DNA from: Chloroflexota bacterium
GTDB lineage: Bacteria; Chloroflexota; Anaerolineae; Promineifilales; Promineifilaceae
Length of the DNA: 7,153 bases
Reading direction: 5' to 3'
Assembly (NCBI GenBank): GCA_963169155.1
Contig: CAUJGI010000056.1
Location: 1 to 7,153, forward strand
The notes under the pieces are model-generated. The model saw nothing but the letters and a program-made list of their open reading frames with translations. It had not been told where the DNA came from and did not search any database. The translations under genes were made by a program, and so were the position numbers. Each line of letters opens with the position of its first letter. Position 1 is the stretch's first letter. This document shows positions 1 through 6,165 of the stretch, piece by piece.

Positions 1-38
1 ACCGGGTCGAAGGTGCCTGTGTAAAGTGCTGTAATCAA
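1..38 (-). CDS. coaD: Phosphopantetheine adenylyltransferase, 5' fragment (cut by window edge)
   Basis: Only the first 12 codons and part of the thirteenth lie in the window, reading MITALYTGTFDPV from a TTG at 38-36. The Y-x-G-T-F-D-P-V string is the start of the nucleotidyltransferase fold of CoaD, whose N-terminus typically reads Y-P-G-(S/T)-F-D-P-V-T-N-G-H. CoaD transfers AMP from ATP to 4'-phosphopantetheine, the penultimate step of CoA synthesis. The start is supported by an AGGAG ribosome binding site 7 bases upstream and by the lack of any nearer start codon. The gene follows recG after 102 bases containing a hairpin; recG and coaD are near neighbours in many Gram-positive genomes. 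NadD (G-G-T-F-D-P-I-H) or another cytidylyltransferase-like enzyme is the main alternative, because the diagnostic T/H-x-G-H motif lies outside the window. Confidence 0.72.
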   Translation of the reverse strand, partial: MITALYTGTFDP

Positions 39-45
39 GTGGTTT

Positions 46-50
46 CTCCT
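46..50 (-). promoter_or_regulatory. Ribosome binding site for coaD fragment
   Basis: AGGAG on the minus strand, with 7 bases before the TTG at 38-36. This strong Shine-Dalgarno match is what makes the TTG start credible. Confidence 0.7.
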
Positions 51-65
51 GGGGAATAGGGGCTT

Positions 66-135
66 GTGGTTAGTGGGGTTAGTGGCTAGTGGTTAGAGGC
101 TGGTCACTAGCCACTAGCCGCTAACAACTAGCCAC
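66..135. repeat. Intergenic inverted repeat built of 7-9 bp TAGTGG-type units (element A)
   Basis: The arms are 66-96 and 105-135, around an 8-base centre. The left arm divides into units ending in TAG of 8, 9, 7 and 7 bases (gtggttag, tggggttag, tggctag, tggttag). The right arm is the inverted counterpart, with CCACTAG-type units. The inner core ggctagtgg (84-92) pairs perfectly with ccactagcc (111-119). Over the full arms the match is imperfect, with three T/C differences that would be G-U wobbles in RNA and a 2-base gap. It fills most of the space between the recG stop and the coaD start. No U-run follows on either strand, so it is not a classical Rho-independent terminator, although it could slow transcription or protect the recG 3' end. 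Confidence 0.7.
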
Positions 136-140
136 GAAAA

Positions 141-2690
141 CTAACTCGCGTCTCCAGCGTTTTGCCAGAAGCGGGCCACACGCTGGCGCAGCAGCTGGTG
201 CTCGGGCAGTGCCAGGTTGGGGTCTTTGGCAGCGATGGCCTGGGCTTCGGTTTGAGCAATTTTGAGCATGTCCATGTCTAGCAGGGAGGCAAGCTGCAAT
301 TCGGGCAGGCCGCTCTGGCGACGGCCGAAAAATTCACCCGGCCCGCGAAGTTCCAAATCTTTTTCGGCCAGGGCAAAGCCGTCGTTGGTTTGAGTGAGGG
401 CTTCCAGCCGCTCGGTGGCTTCCGGGGTATCGCTGTCGGCGACGAGGATGCAGTATGATTTGTGCGCTCCACGCCCGACGCGCCCGCGAAACTGGTGCAG
501 CTGGGCCAGGCCAAAGCGGTTGGCCCCGTCGATAAGCATGACGGTGCTGTTGGGCACGTCCACGCCCACTTCGATGACCGAGGTGGAGACCAGGATGTTC
601 AGCTTACCTTCGTAAAAGGCGCGCATAGCGCTTTCTTTTTCGCTGCTGGACAAACGGCCGTGTATCAACCCCACCTGCAAATCGGGGAAAACAAGCGTTT
701 GCAGCCGCTCGTACTCGGCTACGGCCGCTTTGGCATCCACCTTGTCACTTTCTTCCACCAGCGGGTAGATGATGTAGGCCTGACGGCCGTTTTCCACCTG
801 CTGCCGAATAAATGAATAAGCTCTTTCCCGCTCTCTGGTGCGAATCCAGCGCGTGGTGATTTCCTGACGCCCTGGCGGCATCTCGTCCAGAATGGAGAGG
901 TCCAGATCGCCATAGATCGACAGCGCCAGCGAGCGGGGAATCGGTGTGGCGCTCATCGTGAGCAGGTGCGGGCTGAACTCCCCGCCAGATGGCCCCTTGT
1001 CGCGCAGCGCCTGCCGCTGTTCCACACCAAAGCGGTGCTGCTCATCGACAATGGCCAGAGCCAGGTTGCGGAAGGTGACCCCTTCCTGGATCAGGGCGTG
1101 GGTGCCGATGGCCAGGTCGAGATCGCCCGTGGCCAGGTCGGCATAGATGCGGGCTTTTTCGGCGGCGGGGGTGCTGCCGGTGAGCAGGCAGGTGCGCAGA
1201 CCAAACGGGGCCAGCAGCGGCTGCAAGCCGTTAAAATGCTGCTCGGCCAAAATTTCGGTGGGGGCCATGAGGGCGGTCTGGTACCCGGCTTTGGCGGCCA
1301 GCAGCAAAGCGGCCGCGGCCACGACGGTTTTACCCGCGCCGACATCCCCTTGCAGCAGCCGGTTCATCGGTGTGGTGGCCGCCAGATCGCTGACAATTTC
1401 CTGGATGACGTGCTGCTGGGCGCTGGTGAGGGTGTAGGGTAGGCTGTTTTGGAAGTCGGTGAGAACGGCCGTATCCACCGCAACCGCCACCCCCGGCTGG
1501 GACTGCCACTCGCGGCGAAAGTTTTGCATACCCAGCTGAAGCAAAAACAGCTCGTCAAAAATGAGGCGGCGGCGCGCTTCGTGCAGGGCATTTTGACTGT
1601 CGGGGAAGTGGTGCTGCTGCAGGGCATCGGCCAAACTTTCCAGCTTTTGCCGGTGGCGGATGCTGGCGGGCAGCGGGTCCGCTACGCGAGCGGCCCAATG
1701 GTTCACCACGCCGCGCATGATGTCGCGCATCCGGTTGCTGCTCAGCCCCTGGGTGAGCGGGTAGATGGGCACAATGCGCCGGGTGCGCAGCGGGTCCAGT
1801 TCCACCGGTTCCCACTCGGGCGAGTTAAACACGGGGCGGCCTAAATATTGCTCCACCTTGCCGCTAAGCACAATTTGCATGCCCGCCTTGAGCTTGTCGG
1901 CCAGCCACTGCTGGTTGAACCAGGTGGCCTGTACCTGGCCCGTGCCATCGCTGATGACCGACTGGACGATGACCTGGTTGTTGCGGCTGCGCCGGGCGCG
2001 GGTTTCCCACACGGTGCCGATGACGGTGACGGTCTCGCCGTATACCAGCTTGTGGACGGGCTTCATCAGCGTGTAGTCGTCGAAGCGGCGGGGGAAGAGG
2101 TAGAGCAACTCTTCAATGGTAGAAGCGCCGAGGCGCTCGAACTGTTCGGCCAGCTTGGGGCCAATGCCGTGTACGGCCGTTACTGGCTGGGCCAATCCTG
2201 CCGGGTCAGATTCAACGGTCTGCCGTGCGGCCCGGCGATCCCACTTGCCCGGCTTCTTGCTTTTGGCGGGCGATGGCTGGGTCTCGACAGATAAGGAAGG
2301 CGGTGGCGCTTCAACACGCGCCCGGGGCGGTGGCGTACTGGCCACGGCTTGTGGTTCGGGCCGTTTTTCTGGTTTGGGCTGCGGGGGCTGCGAGACAACC
2401 TGCTTCGGGGCAGCATCTGGTTCCTGGGCCTGGCGCTGCTGCAATTTTGCTTGCAGCTGCTCAATAATTTTGGCGCGCGCTTCGGTACCGGGGAGACGGC
2501 CGTAATCGGCCAGCACCTCGGCAACTTGCTCTACCAAAACTTTATCCATTTCGGTAACGGCCGCTTCACGCGCCTGGCCGACCCAAAACGTGGCAAATTG
2601 TCGAATGCCGCCCACGACGGCCTTGTTTTTGTAGCCCTGGCTGGCTTCTAAATCCAACACACGCTGCAATCGGTTCAATGTTTTATTCAT
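141..2690 (-). CDS. recG: ATP-dependent DNA helicase RecG with N-terminal extension
   Basis: 849 residues. RecG is a superfamily 2 double-strand translocase that regresses stalled forks and processes branched DNA. The wedge domain begins near residue 168 (helix-hairpin-helix-like VHGIGPKLAEQFERLGAS), followed by an OB fold around 218-297. Helicase motifs: Walker A GDVGAGKT 448-455, APTEILAEQH 476-485, DEQH box 549-552, SAT 580-582, IHGR 676-679, QFRGRVGRG 733-741. A TRG-like motif (GPGEFFGRRQSGLP) sits at 783-796. Residues 1 to about 165 are an extra region: a helical part (1-90), then a Pro/Gln/Lys-rich linker (91-150). E. coli RecG (about 690 residues) lacks it; Thermotoga RecG has a shorter helical extension. 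The ATG at 2690 is chosen because an in-frame TAG lies 18 bases upstream with no start between. Only a weak AGGA, 13 bases away, precedes it. Stop codon TAG. Confidence 0.98.
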   Translation of the reverse strand: MNKTLNRLQRVLDLEASQGYKNKAVVGGIRQFATFWVGQAREAAVTEMDKVLVEQVAEVLADYGRLPGTEARAKIIEQLQAKLQQRQAQEPDAAPKQVVSQPPQPKPEKRPEPQAVASTPPPRARVEAPPPSLSVETQPSPAKSKKPGKWDRRAARQTVESDPAGLAQPVTAVHGIGPKLAEQFERLGASTIEELLYLFPRRFDDYTLMKPVHKLVYGETVTVIGTVWETRARRSRNNQVIVQSVISDGTGQVQATWFNQQWLADKLKAGMQIVLSGKVEQYLGRPVFNSPEWEPVELDPLRTRRIVPIYPLTQGLSSNRMRDIMRGVVNHWAARVADPLPASIRHRQKLESLADALQQHHFPDSQNALHEARRRLIFDELFLLQLGMQNFRREWQSQPGVAVAVDTAVLTDFQNSLPYTLTSAQQHVIQEIVSDLAATTPMNRLLQGDVGAGKTVVAAAALLLAAKAGYQTALMAPTEILAEQHFNGLQPLLAPFGLRTCLLTGSTPAAEKARIYADLATGDLDLAIGTHALIQEGVTFRNLALAIVDEQHRFGVEQRQALRDKGPSGGEFSPHLLTMSATPIPRSLALSIYGDLDLSILDEMPPGRQEITTRWIRTRERERAYSFIRQQVENGRQAYIIYPLVEESDKVDAKAAVAEYERLQTLVFPDLQVGLIHGRLSSSEKESAMRAFYEGKLNILVSTSVIEVGVDVPNSTVMLIDGANRFGLAQLHQFRGRVGRGAHKSYCILVADSDTPEATERLEALTQTNDGFALAEKDLELRGPGEFFGRRQSGLPELQLASLLDMDMLKIAQTEAQAIAAKDPNLALPEHQLLRQRVARFWQNAGDAS

Positions 2691-2752
2691 GTGAACGAGT
2701 TTATCCTAAAGGATTGTGTCCAATCAAATTTGCTCACACTCTTTGTTTTTTA

Positions 2753-2802
2753 GCCACGGATTACACGGATTAAAGGGATTTAAAATGTGTGTCATCTGTG
2801 GC
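2753..2802. repeat. Intergenic inverted repeat with 9-bp CACGGATTA units (element B)
   Basis: In the 129-base gap between degV and recG, three units of exactly 9 bases follow one another: CACGGATTA at 2755-2763, the same at 2764-2772, and a degenerate AAGGGATTT at 2773-2781. The outer part forms an inverted repeat, 2753-2766 against 2789-2802, matching at 12 of 14 positions. On the minus strand it lies in the recG 5' leader, about 60 to 110 bases before the start codon. No U-run suggests a terminator. The rest of the gap shows no clear promoter. The ACGGAT core resembles the ACGAAT core of the element at 6064-6162. Confidence 0.65.
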
Positions 2803-2819
2803 AAAGTGCAAACATGGTT

Positions 2820-3677
2820 TTACTCACCAGGGCGGGCGGAAACGGCCGCAAAGCCCACCGCCCCCACGCCCAAATGGGTGCCTACCGCCGGGGTCACGCT
2901 TTGAATCAGCGGCAGCGCCCCAGACAGGCTGCTAAACAGGTCGCTGGAAAGCTGGTACAGCTCTTCGGCCGCTTCCTGGGCATTGACGTGAATGATGGCC
3001 AGCCGCTCAAACGGGGCCAGTTCCGCCACCATCTGGAGCATCTGGCTGAGGGCCCGTTTGCGCGTGCGCACCTTGGCGGCAGCCGAAATGACGCCGTCGG
3101 CAATCATCATAATGGGTTTGATTTGCAGCAGCGAGCCAATGCCAAACTGGGCCCAGCTGACGCGCCCGCTGCGGTGCAGCGACTCCAGCGAATCGATCAT
3201 GCCAAAGACACGCGTGCGGCTCACTTTTTCGTTGAGCATTGCCATGATTTCGGCCAGGGTTTGCCCGGCCGCAGCCGCTTCGGCGGCCAGCAGCACCAGC
3301 AGGCCCGCCCCCAGGGTAATCTGGCGCGTGTCGAACAAGGTCACCGGTGCAGAATTGACCGACACGGCGGCGACACGGGCCGTATTGTAAATGGCGCTCA
3401 GATCATGGGCAATGTGCATCGACAAAATCTGGCTGGCCCCGGCGGCGCTGAGCCGTTCATACTGCTCGGTAAAGGCACCGATGGCGGGAGCGGCCGTTGT
3501 CGGGTAGTGCGGGAAGCTGGCGAGGCGGTGGTAAAACTGCTCGCGGCTAATTTCTACCCCTTCCAGATAGCTGGTCTGGCCCACGTTGATGTAGGCGGGC
3601 ACGACGGTAATATCGAATTGGTGAGCCAGTTCGGGCGGCACATCACAGGCGCTGTCGGTGACAATTTTGATGGTCAT
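2820..3677 (-). CDS. degV: DegV family fatty-acid-binding protein (FakB-like)
   Basis: 285 residues, the usual length of the family. DegV/FakB proteins bind a fatty acid in a buried tunnel and present its carboxylate to FakA for phosphorylation; the resulting acyl phosphate feeds phospholipid synthesis. Visible family landmarks are the N-terminal VTDSACDVPPEL (6-17), the PTTAAP segment (59-64; T61 matches the head-group threonine of S. aureus FakB), LSAIYNTA (93-100; S94 matches the head-group serine), LHRSGRVS (167-174), QIKPIM (185-190) and VGTHLGVGAVG (265-275; H268 matches the conserved histidine). The usual L-S-G-T-Y is L-S-A-I-Y here, a mild deviation. The ATG start gives a canonical N-terminus, but no Shine-Dalgarno precedes it. 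It sits 72 bases after fakA and is very probably its partner. Lipid specificity cannot be read from the sequence. Stop codon TAA. Confidence 0.95.
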   Translation of the reverse strand: MTIKIVTDSACDVPPELAHQFDITVVPAYINVGQTSYLEGVEISREQFYHRLASFPHYPTTAAPAIGAFTEQYERLSAAGASQILSMHIAHDLSAIYNTARVAAVSVNSAPVTLFDTRQITLGAGLLVLLAAEAAAAGQTLAEIMAMLNEKVSRTRVFGMIDSLESLHRSGRVSWAQFGIGSLLQIKPIMMIADGVISAAAKVRTRKRALSQMLQMVAELAPFERLAIIHVNAQEAAEELYQLSSDLFSSLSGALPLIQSVTPAVGTHLGVGAVGFAAVSARPGE

Positions 3678-3714
3678 AGTTGGAGGTTTATGAGACCCTC
3701 ACCCCAGCCAGATT

Positions 3715-3737
3715 CCCTCCCCCTGGCAGGGGGAGGG
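3715..3737. repeat. GC-rich palindrome between fakA and degV (element C)
   Basis: CCCTCCCCCTG (3715-3725) and its exact reverse complement (3727-3737) flank a single central base; a real hairpin would be a 9-bp G/C stem with a 5-base loop. A second gccaggg-agggg tract (to 3749) offers a shifted pairing. The neighbouring CCCTCACCCCAGCC (3696-3709) completes a layout I recognise from common REP-like intergenic repeats in many genomes. The element ends right at the fakA stop codon. No U-tract follows on the minus strand, so it probably does not terminate transcription between fakA and degV; it could stabilise the fakA mRNA end. Confidence 0.65.
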
Positions 3738-3749
3738 CCAGGGAGGGGG

Positions 3750-5468
3750 TTATTCTGCCCCTAAAATATAAAAATAGTATGGCTGGCCACCGGGCAGCAG
3801 TTCGATTTCAATCTCTTCGTACTGCGCTTCGATTTGTTCGGCCAGCGCGGCGGCTTCTGCTTCGGAGATGTCCTGGCCGTAATAGAGCGAGAGCAGTTCA
3901 CGGTCTTCCATCTCCATAGCGGCGAGTACGGCCGTTAACACCCCAGCCAGTTCTGAACCCGAGGTGCACAAACGGCCGTCCACCAGCCCAATAAACTCAC
4001 CCTCGTTCACCGACACGCCATCCAGCGTGACGGAACGGGTGGCGCGAGTAATTTCCCCGGTAGAAACCTGCCCCGACGCTTCGGCCATAGCAGCGGCCGT
4101 TTCGTCCAGTTCACCATCCGGGTTAAGCGCCAGCATGGCGCTGAGCCCCTGCGGCGCGGTTTTGGTAGGCACTACGGCCACGTTTTTGGGACTGAGATCG
4201 CGGGCGGCTTCGGCGGCCAGGATAATGTTTTTGTTGTTGGGCAGGATGACCACCTTGTCGGTGGGCACGTCCTGGATGGCCTGGAACAGCTCTTCAATGC
4301 TGGGGTTGTTGGTCTGCCCGCCGCTAACGACGTAGGAAGCGCCCATGCTGCGGAATATTTCGGCCAATCCTTCGCCAGAGGCAACGGCGACGACCCCTAC
4401 CTGGCCCGGCTGCACGGTGGGTTTGATGAGGGGAACGGCCGTTGCCACCATGGCCATCGCCGGAGCCTGCACAATCTCTTCCATCTGCATCTGCATATTT
4501 TCCACCACCACGTCGGTAATATGGCCCAGGCTGATGCCGTAAGAAAGCGGGACACCAGGGTCTTTGACGTGGATGTGGACCTTGATAGTCGTTTCGTCGC
4601 CTACCACCACGGTAGAGTCACCCATCGCATCAATGCGATTACGCACCTCGGTGACGTTCAGGTTTTTACCCATCAAGATAAATTGGACGTCGTACGGATT
4701 TTCAATCGAGCCACCATCGGGAATGGCCAATTCTTGTGCCGACATCTGACGAGTGGGGGCTACATGGTTGCTGCTGGGAACGGCCGTAAACATCAACTCA
4801 TTCATTTTGCCATAAACGTAATTCAGCATGCCTTCCAAAATATACACCAACCCCTGCCCACCGGAATCAACCACACCCGCCTGCTTGAGGATAGCCAGCT
4901 GGTCGGGGGTGCGTTCCAGGGCCTGTTTGCACCGTTCCAGCACGCGCTCCAGCAAAAAGCGCAGGTCGCGGCTCTTTTTGGCGGCGTCGGCAGCTTCGCT
5001 GGCGCCTTCGCGAATGATGGTGAGGATGGTGCCTTCAACCGGCTTCATGACGCCGCTGTAGGCGGTGTCGGCGGCGGCCTGGAAGGCGTGGGCCAGATCG
5101 GCGGCGTCGAACGTTTCTTTGCCCTTGAGGCCTTTGGCCAGCCCGCGCCAGATCTGGCTGAGGATGACGCCGGAGTTGCCGCGCGCGCCCATGAGCGCAC
5201 CGTGGGCCAGTTGTTCGGCTATCTTACCCACGTGCTCTTCTTCGCTGTTTTGCACACGGCCGTAAGCCGACTTCATCGTCAGCAGCATGTTGGTGCCGGT
5301 GTCGCCGTCGGGTACGGGGAAGACGTTGAGGGAATTAACGTGTTGGTGATTCTGCTCCAGCCAGGTGAGGGCCGCATACGCTAATTTTTGTAGTTGACGG
5401 CCGTTGCATTGTAACCATTTCGGGGGCGGGGCGGTTTGGGTCGCCTCTTGTAGGTGAGTTTGTGTCAC
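3750..5468 (-). CDS. fakA: Fatty acid kinase FakA-type protein (DhaL/DAK2 plus DegV-like domain)
   Basis: 572 residues from the GTG at 5468. It phosphorylates fatty acids held by a FakB/DegV partner, using ATP. The N-terminal DhaL kinase domain shows NVFPVPDGDTGTNM (48-61; D54 and D56 are probable Mg ligands), GARGNSGV (94-101) and DSGGQG (201-206). A middle domain (about 250-305) contains VHIHVKDP (297-304), whose two histidines match Zn ligands of S. aureus FakA. The third ligand, a Cys in a Y-C-T-E-F context there, appears as Asp 260 (PYDVQF) here. The C-terminal DegV-like domain (about 355-572) has SGGQTNNPS (382-390) and LPNNKNI (409-415). An in-frame TTG at 5498 would add ten residues, but it lies inside an inverted repeat; the GTG has GGAGAAG 5 bases upstream. 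B. subtilis yloV is the homologue. Stop codon TAA. Confidence 0.96.
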   Translation of the reverse strand: MTQTHLQEATQTAPPPKWLQCNGRQLQKLAYAALTWLEQNHQHVNSLNVFPVPDGDTGTNMLLTMKSAYGRVQNSEEEHVGKIAEQLAHGALMGARGNSGVILSQIWRGLAKGLKGKETFDAADLAHAFQAAADTAYSGVMKPVEGTILTIIREGASEAADAAKKSRDLRFLLERVLERCKQALERTPDQLAILKQAGVVDSGGQGLVYILEGMLNYVYGKMNELMFTAVPSSNHVAPTRQMSAQELAIPDGGSIENPYDVQFILMGKNLNVTEVRNRIDAMGDSTVVVGDETTIKVHIHVKDPGVPLSYGISLGHITDVVVENMQMQMEEIVQAPAMAMVATAVPLIKPTVQPGQVGVVAVASGEGLAEIFRSMGASYVVSGGQTNNPSIEELFQAIQDVPTDKVVILPNNKNIILAAEAARDLSPKNVAVVPTKTAPQGLSAMLALNPDGELDETAAAMAEASGQVSTGEITRATRSVTLDGVSVNEGEFIGLVDGRLCTSGSELAGVLTAVLAAMEMEDRELLSLYYGQDISEAEAAALAEQIEAQYEEIEIELLPGGQPYYFYILGAE

Positions 5469-5473
5469 GAATT

Positions 5474-5480
5474 CTTCTCC
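5474..5480 (-). promoter_or_regulatory. Ribosome binding site deciding the fakA start
   Basis: GGAGAAG on the minus strand ends 5 bases before GTG 5468-5466. It lies downstream of the alternative TTG start (5498), so it can only serve the GTG. Confidence 0.75.
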
Positions 5481-5490
5481 GAACGCGCAA

Positions 5491-5555
5491 TGACTCAATT
5501 ACCCAATTACTCAATTACTTTTTGTAATCAGGTAATTGAGTCATTGGGTAATTAG
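5491..5555. repeat. Intergenic inverted repeat with 8-bp CAATTAC units (element D)
   Basis: The plus strand has three 8-base units, tcaattac (5495-5502), ccaattac (5503-5510) and tcaattac (5511-5518), then TTTTT, then four inverted 8-base units: gtaatcag (5524-5531), gtaattga (5532-5539), gtcattgg (5540-5547) and gtaattag (5548-5555). Arms 5497-5518 and 5532-5553 pair over 22 bases with one mismatch and a 13-base loop. A second register pairs 5491-5502 with 5532-5543 perfectly over 12 bases. The asp23 stop codon (5554-5552) lies at the end of the right arm, and the fakA ribosome binding site begins about 16 bases past the left arm. No U-run follows on the minus strand, so transcription into fakA may continue. 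Confidence 0.8.
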
Positions 5556-5926
5556 CTGTTTTCTTTGCCCATCCGTAAGCCTTGTACAAAAATATTGACC
5601 TCGCTAACGGTCATGTCGAGGGCTTTTTCTACATGGAACTTAACGGTGTGCTGAATGCTTTCGGCGACAGCCCGGATGCGGACGCCATACTCCACGATGA
5701 CGTAGACGTCAATTTTGATCTCGTTGTTTTCGATCGTGACGTCAATACCGCGTTTGCTATCGCGGGAGAGCAGGTTGGCGATGCCATTGGCTAAGTTTTT
5801 GTTGGCCATACCGACCACCCCGTAGCACTGGTTGATGGCCTGATTGGCGATGGTGGTAACGGCCGTTGTTGATATATCTATCACGCCGAGGGTTCCTTCT
5901 TGTTTAGCAAATTTATTTGCAGTCAT
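5552..5926 (-). CDS. Asp23/Gls24 family protein (YloU-like)
   Basis: 124 residues, the normal family length. The N-terminal half carries LGVIDISTTAVTTIANQAI (13-31) and the CYGVVGM segment (34-40). The C-terminal half has the family signature VYVIVEYGVRIRAVAESIQ (74-92), then VEVNIFVQGL-like SEVNIFVQGL (108-117). Members are small cytoplasmic proteins linked to the cell envelope or alkaline stress in Firmicutes; their molecular role is poorly defined. There is no signal peptide or membrane segment. The ATG start has AGGAG 5 bases upstream, a strong ribosome binding site. It is followed after 83 bases by fakA, the same pairing as yloU-yloV in B. subtilis, which suggests a shared transcript and a role tied to membrane lipid supply. 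No AmaP-like membrane partner is present. Stop codon TAA, inside the flanking inverted repeat. Confidence 0.95.
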   Translation of the reverse strand: MTANKFAKQEGTLGVIDISTTAVTTIANQAINQCYGVVGMANKNLANGIANLLSRDSKRGIDVTIENNEIKIDVYVIVEYGVRIRAVAESIQHTVKFHVEKALDMTVSEVNIFVQGLRMGKENS

Positions 5927-5931
5927 GGTAA

Positions 5932-5936
5932 CTCCT
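5932..5936 (-). promoter_or_regulatory. Ribosome binding site for the Asp23-family gene
   Basis: AGGAG on the minus strand, 5 bases before the ATG at 5926. It is one of three clear Shine-Dalgarno sites in the window. Confidence 0.75.
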
Positions 5937-6020
5937 GAGCACCAAGCAAGTTACAAAATATTCCAGGAAGTAGTGCCAAGACCAGGCTGCGGCACTTGCA
6001 GCAGAGTGTGTGAACTGCCA

Positions 6021-6031
6021 ATTGTATCATA
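6021..6031 (-). promoter_or_regulatory. Possible -10 region for the asp23-fakA-degV-recG run
   Basis: The minus strand reads TATGATACAAT, offering overlapping -10 hexamers TATGAT (6031-6026) and TACAAT (6026-6021). No good -35 (TTGACA) is found at 16-18 bases upstream of either. If used, it would give a 5' leader of about 90 bases. That leader contains a small inverted repeat, AGTGCC (5972-5977) against GGCACT (5991-5996). The call rests on position and AT-richness in an otherwise GC-rich region. Confidence 0.3.
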
Positions 6032-6057
6032 ACCTTTGGCGAAGGCATCTACAGGGG

Positions 6058-6165
6058 AAAAAAGAAAAACACGAATCAAACGAATGAACGAATAAAACGA
6101 ATTTTTGAAAATTCATTCATTCGTACCATTCGTCCATTCGTCACATTCGTGTTTCGTTTTTCAGT
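6058..6165 (-). terminator. Probable terminator after mevalonate kinase
   Basis: Directly after the mevalonate kinase stop (6168-6166), the minus-strand transcript would run through a long AU-rich inverted repeat. It would then reach a U-rich tract, UUUUUCUUUUUU (complement of 6069-6058). Stem followed by U-run is the layout of a Rho-independent terminator, but the stem is interrupted and AU-rich, so its efficiency is uncertain. It separates mevalonate kinase from the asp23 run. Confidence 0.42.
6064..6162. repeat. Inverted repeat of eight ACGAAT units with mirrored 9/8/9 spacing (element E)
   Basis: The left arm has CGAAT at 6072, 6081, 6089 and 6098, so steps of 9, 8 and 9 bases. The right arm has ATTCG at 6119, 6128, 6136 and 6145, again steps of 9, 8 and 9. 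Each of the eight copies extends to ACGAAT. The spacers between copies are 4, 3 and 4 bases in both arms but differ in sequence. Outer flanks gaaaaacac and gtgtttcgttttt also correspond. The remaining sequence of this 239-base gap (5927-6057) holds the asp23 leader. Confidence 0.8.

Noticed and set aside
3715..3750. Rho-independent terminator after fakA
   Set aside because: The GC-rich stem is strong, but no U-tract follows on the minus strand, and degV starts a few tens of bases later as a likely partner of fakA.
2787..3764. A 325-codon plus-strand reading frame opposite degV
   Set aside because: It is antisense to a clear DegV gene, is rich in Gly/His/Gln/Arg as expected from the reverse of GC-rich coding DNA, and its end (PSPQPDSLPLAGGG) is the typical translation of the GC-rich intergenic repeat. 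The GGAGG before its internal ATG at 3690 looks accidental.
5491..5555. CRISPR-like array
   Set aside because: Units are 8 bases without spacers and are inverted about a centre; this is a periodic palindrome, not repeat-spacer structure. The same applies to the arrays at 66-135 and 6064-6162.
5972..5996. Riboswitch or structured leader RNA upstream of the Asp23-family gene
   Set aside because: Only a 6-bp stem (AGTGCC/GGCACT) with a 13-base loop is visible; no known riboswitch signature can be recognised.
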